A stretch of DNA of 64,000 nt from NCBI GenBank assembly GCA_021156175.1, contig JAJNBL010000005.1, positions 87,687 to 151,686 of the forward strand. The letters run 5' to 3'. Below, in pieces: positions 1-9,184 of the stretch (positions are counted from its first letter, which is position 1; every line of letters begins with the position of its first letter). A model generated the notes under the pieces. That model searched no databases, was not told where the DNA came from, and saw only the letters and a program-made list of their open reading frames with translations. A program made the translations under genes and the position numbers. This stretch comes from Rickettsiales bacterium. Its GTDB lineage: Bacteria; Pseudomonadota; Alphaproteobacteria; Rickettsiales; JAJNBL01.

Positions 1-47
1 AGCGCAGCATTCAAGTTATTATTAAGATAGCGAGCGTCATCGACCAT
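1..47 (-). CDS. 5' end of an unidentified gene downstream of flgI (cut by window edge)
   Basis: Only the first 15 codons are visible, beginning MVDDARYLNN, and they stay open to the window edge. An AGGA ribosome-binding sequence lies about 10 bases before the ATG. The gene starts 16 bases after the flgI stop on the same strand, so it is probably co-transcribed with it. In many alphaproteobacteria flgI is followed by a rod-binding FlgJ-like gene, but too little is visible to assign it. Confidence 0.45.
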   Translation of the reverse strand, partial: MVDDARYLNNNLNAA

Positions 48-63
48 GATCGAATAATCCTAA

Positions 64-1320
64 TTACCGAGTTTCAATTTCCGCCTGCAATGCACCCGCA
101 GATTTTACCGTCTGCAAGATTGTAATGAGATCACGAGGACCCACACCGAGTGCATTTAAACCAGCCACCAACTCTCCGAGTGTAGCACCACCGTCTAAGA
201 TCGTCATCCGACTTTCATCATCTTCTTTTACTTCAATAAATGTCTTTTCCATCATTGCAGTTTCACCTTCGCTAAACGGCAATGGTTGTGATATATACGG
301 CTCTTCGTTGATACGTATCGTCAAGTTTCCTTGCGCAATCGCAACCGTATCCACCCGAACATTCTCGCCCATTACAATCGTGCCAGAGGCTTCATCCACC
401 ACAATACGGGCCACTTGATCGGTTAGAACACGAAGTTGCTCTACATCGGCAAGTAATTCCATCACATCGCCCTTATAAATTTCTGGAACTTTGAGCGCTA
501 CCGTGCCTGGATCAATTGCAGTCGCCGCAAAAATATCTTCTTTGGATAAGAGCTTGTTTTTAATCTTGCGATTAATTGTCGCTGCAATCACTTTTGCTGT
601 GCTGATATCAGGATTTCTGAGTGCAAGATTGATTGTGTTCATTGAATTGAGGCTGAAATCGATTTCTTTCTCGATAATACCGCCTTGAGCAATCTGACCA
701 TTCGTCGGCACACCTTTACTGACCGTACTGCCAGAGTTCCCTGTCACCGTAAAGCCACCCACCGCAATCGGACCTTGCGCCAAGGCATAGACTTGGCCAT
801 CAGCACCTAAGAGCGGAGTTGCGAGTAACATCCCACCTTGTAAACTTTTTGCATCGCCCATGGTGCTTACACTCACGTCGATGCGGCTGCCGTGCCGGGA
901 AAAGGGAGGGAGGGAGGCGGTCACAGTTACGGCAGCCACATTCTTTGTCTTGAGGTTCGCACCTTTGGTGTTTACCCCAAGGCGTCCCAAGAAATCTGCT
1001 AACCCTTTTTGGGTAAAGACAGAGTTGGTAAGATTATCTCCGGTACCATTTAACCCCACGACCAACCCGTAGCCGATCAAGAGGTTTTCCCGAATACCTT
1101 CCACCTGGACGATATCTTTAATACGTGCTCCTTCGCCTTTCTTAAGCGTTGGAAGCGATGCGGAATACGCTGTTCCCGCTGTTGAAAAAGCGATCAGGAT
1201 ATAAAAGAAAATCACAACCAGTGCGCTCATCATCAAGCCCAGCGTCGAATAAAGTACATAACCGAACCAAAGATCGACCGGTACTTTCATTGTGGATTTT
1301 CTTCTCATATTCATTTGCAT
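64..1320 (-). CDS. flgI: Flagellar basal-body P-ring protein FlgI
   Basis: FlgI forms the periplasmic P ring that acts as a bushing for the flagellar rod in the peptidoglycan layer. The 418-residue product has the family opening RIKDIVQVEGIRENLLIGYG, the motif GLVVGLNGTGD, and the typical C-terminus AGALQAEIE. The start at 1320 is preferred because a GAGG ribosome-binding site lies nine bases upstream; a longer TTG-initiated frame to 1335 contains that site inside its coding sequence. The N-terminus is unusual: a basic stretch and about 50 residues precede the mature-like sequence, with a long hydrophobic segment, making the protein longer than the usual 365-380 residues. It may be a long signal peptide. 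A sigma-54-type promoter lies upstream. It implies a motile cell. Confidence 0.95.
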   Translation of the reverse strand: MQMNMRRKSTMKVPVDLWFGYVLYSTLGLMMSALVVIFFYILIAFSTAGTAYSASLPTLKKGEGARIKDIVQVEGIRENLLIGYGLVVGLNGTGDNLTNSVFTQKGLADFLGRLGVNTKGANLKTKNVAAVTVTASLPPFSRHGSRIDVSVSTMGDAKSLQGGMLLATPLLGADGQVYALAQGPIAVGGFTVTGNSGSTVSKGVPTNGQIAQGGIIEKEIDFSLNSMNTINLALRNPDISTAKVIAATINRKIKNKLLSKEDIFAATAIDPGTVALKVPEIYKGDVMELLADVEQLRVLTDQVARIVVDEASGTIVMGENVRVDTVAIAQGNLTIRINEEPYISQPLPFSEGETAMMEKTFIEVKEDDESRMTILDGGATLGELVAGLNALGVGPRDLITILQTVKSAGALQAEIETR

Positions 1321-1389
1321 ACCCAATTTCCTCAACCTTTTATTTAATCCGCCTTGTGGTTTCCCACGGTAATCCCTCTCCTGTAATAA

Positions 1390-1405
1390 TGCGAAATTCG
1401 TGCCA
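1390..1405 (-). promoter_or_regulatory. Candidate sigma-54 (-24/-12) promoter of flgI
   Basis: On the minus strand the sequence TGGCACGAATTTCGCA matches the sigma-54 consensus TGGCACG-N4-TTGCW at all but one position. It has the required GG and GC spacing. The predicted start of transcription would leave an untranslated leader of about 60 bases before the flgI ATG at 1320. Late basal-body genes are sigma-54 dependent in several alphaproteobacteria, so the context fits. No activator site was identified. Confidence 0.55.
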
Positions 1406-1562
1406 AGTTTTATTATCTATAATATTGATATATTACAGCATGTTATATGGTTAATTGGAGGTTAACGGGACGGTGACTAGGAAAAAACTGCCGGAGAAAA
1501 GGAAGATTCGGCAGTTTTCTGCCACTTTCAAAGGATAAATCAGAGATAGCATTACAATAAGA

Positions 1563-1590
1563 AAAAACCCCGCATCGAAGCGGGGTTTTT
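1563..1590 (-). terminator. Rho-independent terminator after the RTX gene
   Basis: An 11-base stem (AAAAACCCCGC paired with GCGGGGTTTTT) with a short loop is followed on the minus strand by a T-run. It sits 23 bases beyond the stop of the RTX gene. Confidence 0.85.
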
Positions 1591-1613
1591 CTATTTCAGA
1601 TCTAGTAATAATC

Positions 1614-4600
1614 TTAGATGAAGAACGGATCATGATCCGCAAAGACAAAGTGACCATTATTCAGCGTATACTTACCCGTCATCTCAATCGAGAAGTTCGA
1701 ATCCGCATCCGTAATATAGGTTTTACTGCCTATGATTTGATAACCTAAGACAGACTCATCGTGTGAAACTCCTGCGATAATGCCAGTGAATCCTAGTCCC
1801 ACTAAGATGATACGGTCGTTTACCCCATCGAAATCCTGAATAATGTCGCGGAATCCTACGGTCGAATCATCGAAGCTATCAAAGACGAAGTAGTCCGACC
1901 CTGCTTCACCGTAAAGGAGATCTTTCCCACCGTTACCGTAGAGAATATCATTACCTATTCCGCCGCGTACCGTATCAGCACCATCACCGGCTACCAGGAT
2001 ATCATTTCCCGCTTCACCCATGACACTGTCATTACCAAAGCCTGCGAAAATAAAGTCATCACCTAAGCCACCATAGAGCTTATCAAGGCCACTCCCGCTG
2101 GTGATTGTATCGTTACCATCATCGCCTTTGAGGATGTTTCCACCATCGCCGGAAGTAATGTTATCGTTACCTATGCCGCCATACATGGTGTTCTTACCAT
2201 CGCCCGCAACAAGCACATCATCACCATCATTACCTTCGAGGTAATTATTGCCTGCATCTGCAGAGAGGGAATCGTTACCTAAACCACCATAGAGTTTATC
2301 GTTACCGATACCGCTCGTGATCGTATCGTTACCATCATTCCCTTTCAAGATATTGGTACCCACGCCAGCAGTAATCACATCATCACCTGCGCCGCCGTAA
2401 AGGGTATTGTTACCATCTCCAGCGATAAGCACATCATTGCCTTCATTGCCTTCGATATAGTTATTACCGGCGTCAGCGTTCAAGATATCATCGCCTAAGC
2501 CACCATAAAGCTTATCGTTCGCAATACCGCTGCTGATCGTATCATTGCCATCTTCGCCTTTGATGTTATTAACACCATCGCCAGAGGTAATCACATCATT
2601 ACCAGCACCGCCTTCGAGCCTGTTTTTACCATTACCACTAATGATAATGTCATCACCTAAGCCGCCATCTAAGAAATTGTCTCCGTCTCCAGCAACCAGG
2701 CGATCATCTCCATCGCCACCATCGAGCGTACTTTTGCCATCACCTACGAGGAGAACGTCATTACCCGCATCGCCATAAAGTCTGCTGATGCCGCTGCCTG
2801 AAGTGAGCCTATCATCTCCATCACCACCGCGTAAGGTATTGTTTCCATCGCCAGCGGTCAGGATATCATCGCCTTCATTACCCTCGAGGCTATCGTTTCC
2901 ATTGCCGCTTATAAGTACATCATCACCTAAGCCGCCGTAGAGTTTATCATTTCCATCACCGGTAGTGATACGGTCATTGCCGCCCATAGCACTGATGATA
3001 TTATTGCCACTTAAGTCAGTGATGGTATCTCTACCGCTGCTCGTGGTAATCGTATCATTACCCAAACCACCTTCGATAGAAGAACGGTTATAGGTCCCTA
3101 AAAGCGTTACTTTATCGCTTCCATCCCCTAAATCCATTCGGATCTCGGTGCTGGTTTGTGCCGCGATGAAAGTAATCGTATCGTTCCCAGCGCCTGAGTT
3201 GATGGTAAAGTTATTGGAGTAATCGCTGTTGTTACTTTCCGCAGTAACATTGATCTTATCACTACCATTACCGGTCGTGATATCTCCACGTTTCGCACCA
3301 TTGATGGTTACAACACTGTTACCGCCATCACCCAACGTCACATCGGTATGGACGAAGTTGTTGGTCATGAGCGTTTTCGCCGTATCAAACGCAACTTCGA
3401 TATTCTTCACGCTATTCCACTCAGAAAGGAGCGACACGGCAATGTTTTTACCCGATACTTGGTATTGGATTGAAGCATTATCCGCAACGCCCGCAATCGC
3501 AAGCGCCGCACCCGTCACAACATGCGCTTTGGTATCCAAAGGCTGCAGGGTATAGCCATCGCTATTGAGAATATGATTCTGATCCGTCGCATTGCTGAAG
3601 CGAATGCCATTTATAACATTCACAGAAGGATCTGCTGCGGGAGGGATGGTATCATCTCCACCGCCAACAATGGTATCTTCATCACCGCCGGTCACAGTAT
3701 CATCACTGCCACCGCCTGTTACGGTATCATCACTGCCACCACCAGTCACGGTATCATCACTGCCACCACCTGTTACGGTATCACCACTGCCACCGCCTGT
3801 TACGGTATCACTACCACCGTCACCTGTTACGGTATCATCGCTGCCACCGCCAGTCACAGTATCGCTGCCACCACCAGTCACGGTATCGCTGCCACCGCCA
3901 GTCACGGTATCACTGCCACCGCCTGTCACAGTATCGCTGCCGCCACCTGTTACGGTATCATCACTACCACCGCCAGTCACGGTATCGCTGCCGCCACCTG
4001 TTACGGTATCATCACTGCCGCCGCCGGTCACGGTATCACTACCACCACCGCTGGATACAGTATCATCTCCGCCTGACGAACCGTGATCATCATTTCCATG
4101 ACCATGATGATCTTTATCGTCGTGTTTCTTATCCTTGTCGTCTTTATCTTTATTGTCGTTCTTCTCTTTTTCTTCTTTTGCTTTCTGAGCTTTTTCTTGT
4201 TCTTTCTCTTTTTCTTTCTCAACTTTCACGGATTCACCAATAGAAAGATATTCAGCAAGCCCCTTCTCTACATGCGAAAGAATATTTGAATGCTCCGCAG
4301 AAATAATTTTCTTAAGATCCACACCCTCGCTAGGATTACGCAATTCAAACTGCCCATATAAAAGGAAATGTTCAAACGCACTGATCTCATTGCTCGCAAA
4401 GGCTTTCGCAAGATCTGGATTGGTTTTGATATAATATTCTGTGTTAAACAGCTCGCTTGGGGAACGCCCTTCATACACCCCAATCGAAATAAAATGCTCA
4501 AGAGCGCTAATTTTTCCTGCTGCTACCGCCTCTGCGATATCAGGATTATGCTTTAAGTAATAAGCCTCATTAAAGAAAGGAAGGCTGCCATAACCATCTT

Positions 4601-4847
4601 TCTTTGCCCATCCCATAAAGTCTTTTAAGGTCGGATGTTCTTCAAAAGCAGCCGCTTTATATGTGTGCGTATTCTCTAAAGGAGATGCCGAACGACCTTC
4701 ATATTGGCCATAAGCAAGGTAATGAAGTACTGGACTAACACCGGATTCATGTACATCCGGGTTATTCTTCAGGTAATGTCCCACATCAAACGAGGCTAAA
4801 TGCCCAAGGACAGTTTTACCTGGATCTGCTGACATTTTCGACTTCAT
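1614..4847 (-). CDS. Large RTX (hemolysin-type Ca2+-binding) surface or secreted protein
   Basis: This 1077-residue protein has a mosaic build. Residues about 20-175 hold three copies of a module of the form YLKxNPDxxxA...HYLxYGxxEGRxPS, common at the N-termini of alphaproteobacterial and cyanobacterial calcium-binding proteins. Residues about 205-255 are a Lys/Glu/Asp/His-rich linker. Next come roughly 14 tandem GGGSD(D)TVT units, a beta-rich domain near 400-560, many GGxGxDxLx nonapeptide repeats, and a C-terminal DYFVFDSFDDS...DIIQDFDG region like that of serralysin-type RTX proteins. There is no N-terminal signal peptide, as expected for type I secretion with a C-terminal signal. No type I transporter genes are in the window. 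The start is supported by GGAG seven bases upstream. No catalytic domain is recognised; adhesin, S-layer or matrix roles are possible. Confidence 0.9.
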   Translation of the reverse strand: MKSKMSADPGKTVLGHLASFDVGHYLKNNPDVHESGVSPVLHYLAYGQYEGRSASPLENTHTYKAAAFEEHPTLKDFMGWAKKDGYGSLPFFNEAYYLKHNPDIAEAVAAGKISALEHFISIGVYEGRSPSELFNTEYYIKTNPDLAKAFASNEISAFEHFLLYGQFELRNPSEGVDLKKIISAEHSNILSHVEKGLAEYLSIGESVKVEKEKEKEQEKAQKAKEEKEKNDNKDKDDKDKKHDDKDHHGHGNDDHGSSGGDDTVSSGGGSDTVTGGGSDDTVTGGGSDTVTGGGSDDTVTGGGSDTVTGGGSDTVTGGGSDTVTGGGSDTVTGGGSDDTVTGDGGSDTVTGGGSGDTVTGGGSDDTVTGGGSDDTVTGGGSDDTVTGGDEDTIVGGGDDTIPPAADPSVNVINGIRFSNATDQNHILNSDGYTLQPLDTKAHVVTGAALAIAGVADNASIQYQVSGKNIAVSLLSEWNSVKNIEVAFDTAKTLMTNNFVHTDVTLGDGGNSVVTINGAKRGDITTGNGSDKINVTAESNNSDYSNNFTINSGAGNDTITFIAAQTSTEIRMDLGDGSDKVTLLGTYNRSSIEGGLGNDTITTSSGRDTITDLSGNNIISAMGGNDRITTGDGNDKLYGGLGDDVLISGNGNDSLEGNEGDDILTAGDGNNTLRGGDGDDRLTSGSGISRLYGDAGNDVLLVGDGKSTLDGGDGDDRLVAGDGDNFLDGGLGDDIIISGNGKNRLEGGAGNDVITSGDGVNNIKGEDGNDTISSGIANDKLYGGLGDDILNADAGNNYIEGNEGNDVLIAGDGNNTLYGGAGDDVITAGVGTNILKGNDGNDTITSGIGNDKLYGGLGNDSLSADAGNNYLEGNDGDDVLVAGDGKNTMYGGIGNDNITSGDGGNILKGDDGNDTITSGSGLDKLYGGLGDDFIFAGFGNDSVMGEAGNDILVAGDGADTVRGGIGNDILYGNGGKDLLYGEAGSDYFVFDSFDDSTVGFRDIIQDFDGVNDRIILVGLGFTGIIAGVSHDESVLGYQIIGSKTYITDADSNFSIEMTGKYTLNNGHFVFADHDPFFI
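3640..4075 (-). repeat. Tandem 24/27-bp repeat tract encoding GGGSD(D)TVT
   Basis: About 14 in-frame units encode GGGSDTVT (24 bases) or GGGSDDTVT (27 bases), with degenerate edge units (SSGG, GDGG, EDTIV). Both unit lengths preserve frame, so slippage would change linker length without breaking the RTX protein. Confidence 0.9.
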
Positions 4848-5254
4848 GCCGTTACTCCAAATCTCTAAAGGACTACGAGTTTAGACAGGTTCCAATAACC
4901 ATCCCTACATATTCAACAGCCTAGAGTTTATAAGGAATTAGTTAAATCAATGCTAAGTGGGGGTTAATTTTCCATTTATATTTCAGTTTATTAGCAGACG
5001 CCTTTACCGCCTTATTATATTCTAGAGATCCATCAACAAGAGATTTTAACGTATTGTAATGTAGAAAATTTCTACCTACAGTTACTATTTTTCCCTAGAA
5101 GAAACTTTCTAGCTTTAAATGAAAAATCCGGAAAAAATTTCTCCTTGTTAAATAGGGAGGATTTTTTGCTGTTAAAAAAAACTTCAGGGTGTTATGATCC
5201 GGCCACGTGTTCTTTTTAAGAAGAAGCCACATAGATAATTTAGAACTAGAGAAG
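4848..5254. other. Intergenic region between divergent RTX gene and dnaN
   Basis: An A+T-rich region of about 400 bases without a credible gene. A TATGAT at 5193-5198 is a candidate -10 element for dnaN, but no good -35 element is visible at normal spacing. The left part must hold the RTX promoter; no clear element was found. Confidence 0.4.
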
Positions 5255-6481
5255 ATGGTTGATATGATGATGGATGGGATGTTACTGGATCAGGAAAATA
5301 TTTCTGAAACCTTACCGGGAATGGAAAACACTGCCACAGGCGCAAAAAAGAAAGCATCCTCCGTTGCACTCACAATTGATCGTGCACAGTTGTTAAGATC
5401 ACTTGCGCACGTTCAGAGCGTTGTAGAGAAACGTAACACGATTCCAATTTTAAGCCACGTAAAGCTTGAAACTGAAACCGGTGTGCTTCGCCTAACCGCC
5501 ACCGATATGGATATTGCGATCGTGGAAGAAGTGGACGTCGCGGTACAAAAATCCGGCGTGCTTACCGTTCCTGCACAAACGTTTTATGATATCATCCGCA
5601 AACTTCCTGAAGGTTCAGAAGTAAACCTCGAAGGCGATACCGGCACCGGCAAACTCTTTATTAAATCTGCGAGCTGTAACTTCACACTTCCTTGCCTGGA
5701 TGCTACTGACTTCCCCGCAATGGATCGTGGCGAACTTTCGCATAATTTCGTACTTCCTTCACGCGATTGCATGGCGCTGATTGATAAGCCACGTTTTGCA
5801 ATTTCTACCGAAGAAACACGTTATTACTTAAACGGGATTTATCTCCACGCAGCCAATGCTGATGGTAAAGCCGTGCTCCGCAGCGTTGCGACCGATGGCC
5901 ACCGCCTCGCTCGTATCGAAGTGGATCTGCCAGAAGGTGCAACCAATATTCCGGGCGTGATCGTACCACGCAAAACCGTATTTGAACTCAAGAAACTTCT
6001 CGATGAAGGCGTTGAGCAAGTGATGGTATCATTATCGCAAAACAAAATCCGTTTTGTATGCGGCAAAGCAATCCTGCTTTCTAAGCTGATTGATGGTACG
6101 TTCCCTGACTACGAAAAAGTCATTCCAAAGAGCAATGACAGACTTCTGGAAGTAGACACCGATTTCTTGCGTCAAGCGGTTGACCGTGTATCGGTGATTT
6201 CTTCTGATAAACTCCGCGTGATTAAATTCTCGCTTGAGAAAGGCACACTCACACTTTCTGCCAACAGCCAGGAAAGCGGTGATGCACGCGAAGTGGTGAA
6301 TGTTCCTTACGATGGACAAGGCTTAGAAATTGGCTTTAATTCACGCTATATGCTGGAGATGTTATCTCAGCTGGAAGGCGAAGTGGTGCAATTCCTTTTC
6401 GCAAACGGCACCGCACCTGCGCTTGTAAAAGATACGGCGAATCTCGGAGCATTATATGTCGTGATGCCGATGCGCGTATAA
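5255..6481 (+). CDS. dnaN: DNA polymerase III beta subunit (sliding clamp)
   Basis: DnaN is the ring-shaped processivity clamp that tethers DNA polymerase III to DNA. The family sequence starts at TIDRAQLLRSLAHVQSVVEKRNTIPILSHV and runs through the three clamp domains to the C-terminal VVMPMRV. The frame is open to a GTG at 5207, but that is only nine bases past a candidate -10 box. Several ATGs follow (5255, 5264-5279, 5321). Even the last adds about 13 residues before the usual clamp start, so the N-terminus is extended; 5264 has AGAGAAG nine bases upstream. I give 5255 as a compromise. The gene is monocistronic, with a strong terminator behind it, and is not next to dnaA or recF. Confidence 0.93.
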   Translation: MVDMMMDGMLLDQENISETLPGMENTATGAKKKASSVALTIDRAQLLRSLAHVQSVVEKRNTIPILSHVKLETETGVLRLTATDMDIAIVEEVDVAVQKSGVLTVPAQTFYDIIRKLPEGSEVNLEGDTGTGKLFIKSASCNFTLPCLDATDFPAMDRGELSHNFVLPSRDCMALIDKPRFAISTEETRYYLNGIYLHAANADGKAVLRSVATDGHRLARIEVDLPEGATNIPGVIVPRKTVFELKKLLDEGVEQVMVSLSQNKIRFVCGKAILLSKLIDGTFPDYEKVIPKSNDRLLEVDTDFLRQAVDRVSVISSDKLRVIKFSLEKGTLTLSANSQESGDAREVVNVPYDGQGLEIGFNSRYMLEMLSQLEGEVVQFLFANGTAPALVKDTANLGALYVVMPMRV

Positions 6482-6510
6482 TTTTTAGGCGTATAATGAA
6501 TTTCATGATC

Positions 6511-6537
6511 ACCCTCCGAGCTTCACACTCGGAGGGT
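6511..6537 (+). terminator. Rho-independent terminator after dnaN
   Basis: A perfect 10-bp stem (ACCCTCCGAG with CTCGGAGGGT) and a seven-base loop are followed by a T-rich stretch, 30 bases after the dnaN stop. Confidence 0.85.
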
Positions 6538-6564
6538 TCATTATTTTAGAGTCATATATATAGA

Positions 6565-7461
6565 ATGAAACCTAAGCTTCTCTTTTTAGCCAAGTTCGCT
6601 CTCGCCGCGGCGTCACTCGGCCTCGTGTTCTACGAGATCAACGTTCCACAGATGATGGATTACCTCACGGCAGTGCATCCGTTCTACTTATTCCTCTGCG
6701 CAGCTGCCCTCACTCTTGGTCAAATCGTGAGCGCATTTCGTATGCGTTATTATTTTGGAGCGGAAGGCCTAGAGATGTCGCGCCATTTCGCGATCCGTCT
6801 TTATTTTATGGGCGCGTTCTTCAACCAGATGCTCCCAGGCGGCATCGGCGGTGATGGCTACAAAATTTTCCTCGTGTCACACTTACACGGATTCTCAAAA
6901 CTCACCGCATTCCTGCGAATGCTCTCGAATCGCGCGAGTGGACTTTTTCTTCTGATCCTACTCACCGCCGCACTCGCTTTCTCAAGCCGCCTTGTCGATA
7001 TCATCCCTTATGCATCCTGGCTGATTTCCGCTGGGATAATACTCCTCTTTCCCTGCTACTTCATCAGCGCAAGAATTTTGCTGAAAGAACCAATCGCAAT
7101 GGCACTTAAGGCTGCGGAGTATTCGCTTGTTGTTCAAGGACTGTGCATTGTCAGCGCATACGCATTATTCATTGGAATGGGATTAGACAAAACACATGTT
7201 CCTCTTGTCGCCGACTACCTTGTCCTCTTTATGATATCATCCATCGTCTCTGTTTTGCCAATCTCGATCGGTGGGGCAGGGTTACGAGAATTGACCTTTC
7301 TTTATGGCACCCACCTCATGGGGCTCGATAAAGAATTCGGGATTGCATTTTCCTTGACCTATTTTATGGTGAACCTTCTTATTTCGCTCCCCGGAGGTTA
7401 TTTTTTTATGACACGGGAACACAAAAAAGAGGCACCGACACATTCTATTGTGGATAAATAG
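6565..7461 (+). CDS. LPG synthase TM / flippase-like integral membrane protein (UPF0104, YbhN family)
   Basis: The 298-residue protein is almost entirely hydrophobic with about seven or eight membrane segments. It carries family marks: an early SAFRMRYYF segment, FFNQMLPGGIGGDGYK near residues 90-105, and SVLPISIGGAGLRELTF near 230-245. These are typical of the transmembrane flippase domain of lysylphosphatidylglycerol synthases and of YbhN/AglD-like proteins. It lacks the cytosolic aminoacyl-transferase domain, so it is a stand-alone membrane domain. A role in lipid or lipid-linked sugar translocation is an inference from the family. It begins 28 bases after the dnaN terminator and seems to be transcribed alone. 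Confidence 0.8.
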   Translation: MKPKLLFLAKFALAAASLGLVFYEINVPQMMDYLTAVHPFYLFLCAAALTLGQIVSAFRMRYYFGAEGLEMSRHFAIRLYFMGAFFNQMLPGGIGGDGYKIFLVSHLHGFSKLTAFLRMLSNRASGLFLLILLTAALAFSSRLVDIIPYASWLISAGIILLFPCYFISARILLKEPIAMALKAAEYSLVVQGLCIVSAYALFIGMGLDKTHVPLVADYLVLFMISSIVSVLPISIGGAGLRELTFLYGTHLMGLDKEFGIAFSLTYFMVNLLISLPGGYFFMTREHKKEAPTHSIVDK

Positions 7462-7608
7462 GTCATTATTCTGATTCTTTTTTAAGAAATGGCGCATTTA
7501 TCTCAAAAATAGCACCGCTTTCACCCCTTCTCACTCAAAAATTGTTTGTCTCAAGGGTTGGAAGCTGTATAGTGTTTCGCTAACGATAATTAGCATGTGG
7601 CATGATAC

Positions 7609-9018
7609 GTGTTTAACAAAAGCAAGCTGAAATCCGTTGTTATTTCTGGTCGGGAAGTATTCCCTATCATAGAAGGCGGAAAAGGAATTGGTGTTAGTAA
7701 CGGTACAAGCTCCGGGGCATTTGCCCAGGCGGGAGCCGTTGGAACCTTTTCGGGGGTCAATGCTGACCGCTACGATGCACAAGGCAATTACAAAGAGCCC
7801 GTGTATCAGACCACGACCCGTCGTGAGCGCCATAATGAACTTATTGAAATGAGTATCGAAGGCGGCATCACCCAGGCAAAAATCGCGCACGAACAATCAA
7901 ATGGCGAAGGGCGAATCCACGTCAATATTTTATGGGAAATGGGCGGCGCTCAACGCATCCTCCACGGTCTCTTAGAAGGCGCGAAAGGGATGATCCACGG
8001 CGTAACCTGCGGTGCGGGGATGCCTTATAAAGTCGCTGAAATTTCAGAACATTACGGCATACACTATTATCCTATCGTTTCCTCAATGCGTGCATTCCGC
8101 GCACTCTGGAAACGTTCTTATCATAAACATTCAGCCCTACTTGGCGGAGTGGTTTACGAAGATCCATGGCTTGCGGGCGGGCATAACGGCCTTTCAAACA
8201 GCGAAGATCCGAATGCACCGGAAGATCCGTATCCACGCGTGGCAGAATTGCGCAAATTCATGAATGAAGTGGGCCTTCAACATGTCCCTGTCGTGATGGC
8301 AGGTGGCGTGTGGTATTTGCGCGAGTGGGAACATTGGCTCGATAACCCAGAAATTGGCCCGGTAGCCTTCCAATTCGGAACGCGCCCGATCGTCACCAAA
8401 GAAAGCCCGGTATCCGAAGCTTGGAAGCGCAAACTTCTGTCGCTTAAAGAAGGCGACGTATTCTTAAACCGTTACAGCCCAACAGGCTTCTATTCATCTG
8501 GGGTTTACAACCAATTCATCAAAGATATCGAAGGTAGACACAAACGTCAGGTGGCCTATGCCTCAGTACCGGAAGGGAATCTCACGGAAGTCATTCCTTT
8601 TGGCCCAAGAAAACGCCCAATTTATGTCACCACCGGCAGCCAGGCGCTTGCAGAAGAATGGATTTCCCAGGGCTATAATGAATTGATGAAAACACCTGAA
8701 AGTACGGTGATTTTCGTGAAGCCAGAAGAAGCCGCGTCTATTATTAAAGACCAAGTCGATTGCATGGGATGCCTAAGCGCCTGTAAGTTCAGCAATTGGT
8801 CGGACCATTTGGAGAATTATACCACCGGTCAGAAAGCAGACCCGCGGAGCTTCTGTATCCAGAAAACATTGCAGGATATTATCCATTCGGACGATACCGA
8901 GAACCAGCTGATGTTCGCTGGGCACAACGCGTATCAGTTCGGGAAAGATCCTTTCTATAGCAATGGGTTCGTGCCAACCGTGAAAGAGTTGGTTGATCGG
9001 ATTATGACCGGCGATTAA
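7609..9018 (+). CDS. NAD(P)H-dependent flavin oxidoreductase, nitronate monooxygenase family
   Basis: This 469-residue protein belongs to the FMN-binding TIM-barrel family of nitronate monooxygenases and enoyl-reductase-like oxidoreductases. Visible marks include IIEGGKGIGVSNG at the N-terminus, GVTCGAGMPYKVAE, PVVMAGGVWYLREW and FQFGTRPIVTKES. The C-terminal part has a cysteine cluster C385-x2-C388-x3-C392 and a further Cys near 421, suggesting a bound metal or iron-sulfur site absent from the simplest family members. Initiation is at GTG 7609, because an in-frame stop lies two codons upstream; no clear ribosome-binding site is seen. The substrate is unknown. It stands alone between the flippase-like gene and an OmpA-like gene. 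Confidence 0.82.
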   Translation: MFNKSKLKSVVISGREVFPIIEGGKGIGVSNGTSSGAFAQAGAVGTFSGVNADRYDAQGNYKEPVYQTTTRRERHNELIEMSIEGGITQAKIAHEQSNGEGRIHVNILWEMGGAQRILHGLLEGAKGMIHGVTCGAGMPYKVAEISEHYGIHYYPIVSSMRAFRALWKRSYHKHSALLGGVVYEDPWLAGGHNGLSNSEDPNAPEDPYPRVAELRKFMNEVGLQHVPVVMAGGVWYLREWEHWLDNPEIGPVAFQFGTRPIVTKESPVSEAWKRKLLSLKEGDVFLNRYSPTGFYSSGVYNQFIKDIEGRHKRQVAYASVPEGNLTEVIPFGPRKRPIYVTTGSQALAEEWISQGYNELMKTPESTVIFVKPEEAASIIKDQVDCMGCLSACKFSNWSDHLENYTTGQKADPRSFCIQKTLQDIIHSDDTENQLMFAGHNAYQFGKDPFYSNGFVPTVKELVDRIMTGD

Positions 9019-9184
9019 TTCCGTTTTCCACAAAGCTGATGACGGGCCGGCTTTGAGCAACCCAGAGCAGAACAACCTTGTAATCCAACCATTTTCTCGA
9101 TTTACGCATATAGTTATTGCACTTTGAGCCCCTATTATGTTACAAATTCGTGAATAAATAGGGAAATCACAATCCGTCATCCAT

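Noticed and set aside
1451..1657. Minus-strand frame of 68 codons between RTX gene and flgI
   Set aside because: Overlaps the terminator and the RTX 3' end, with no ribosome-binding site.
1900..3200. Regular repeats that could suggest a CRISPR array
   Set aside because: The repeats are coding, in frame, vary in sequence and encode RTX nonapeptides; there are no unique spacers of constant length.
3522..4086. Two plus-strand frames of 164 and 184 codons
   Set aside because: Mirror frames of the RTX repeat tract; low-complexity sequence arises from the repeat on the other strand.
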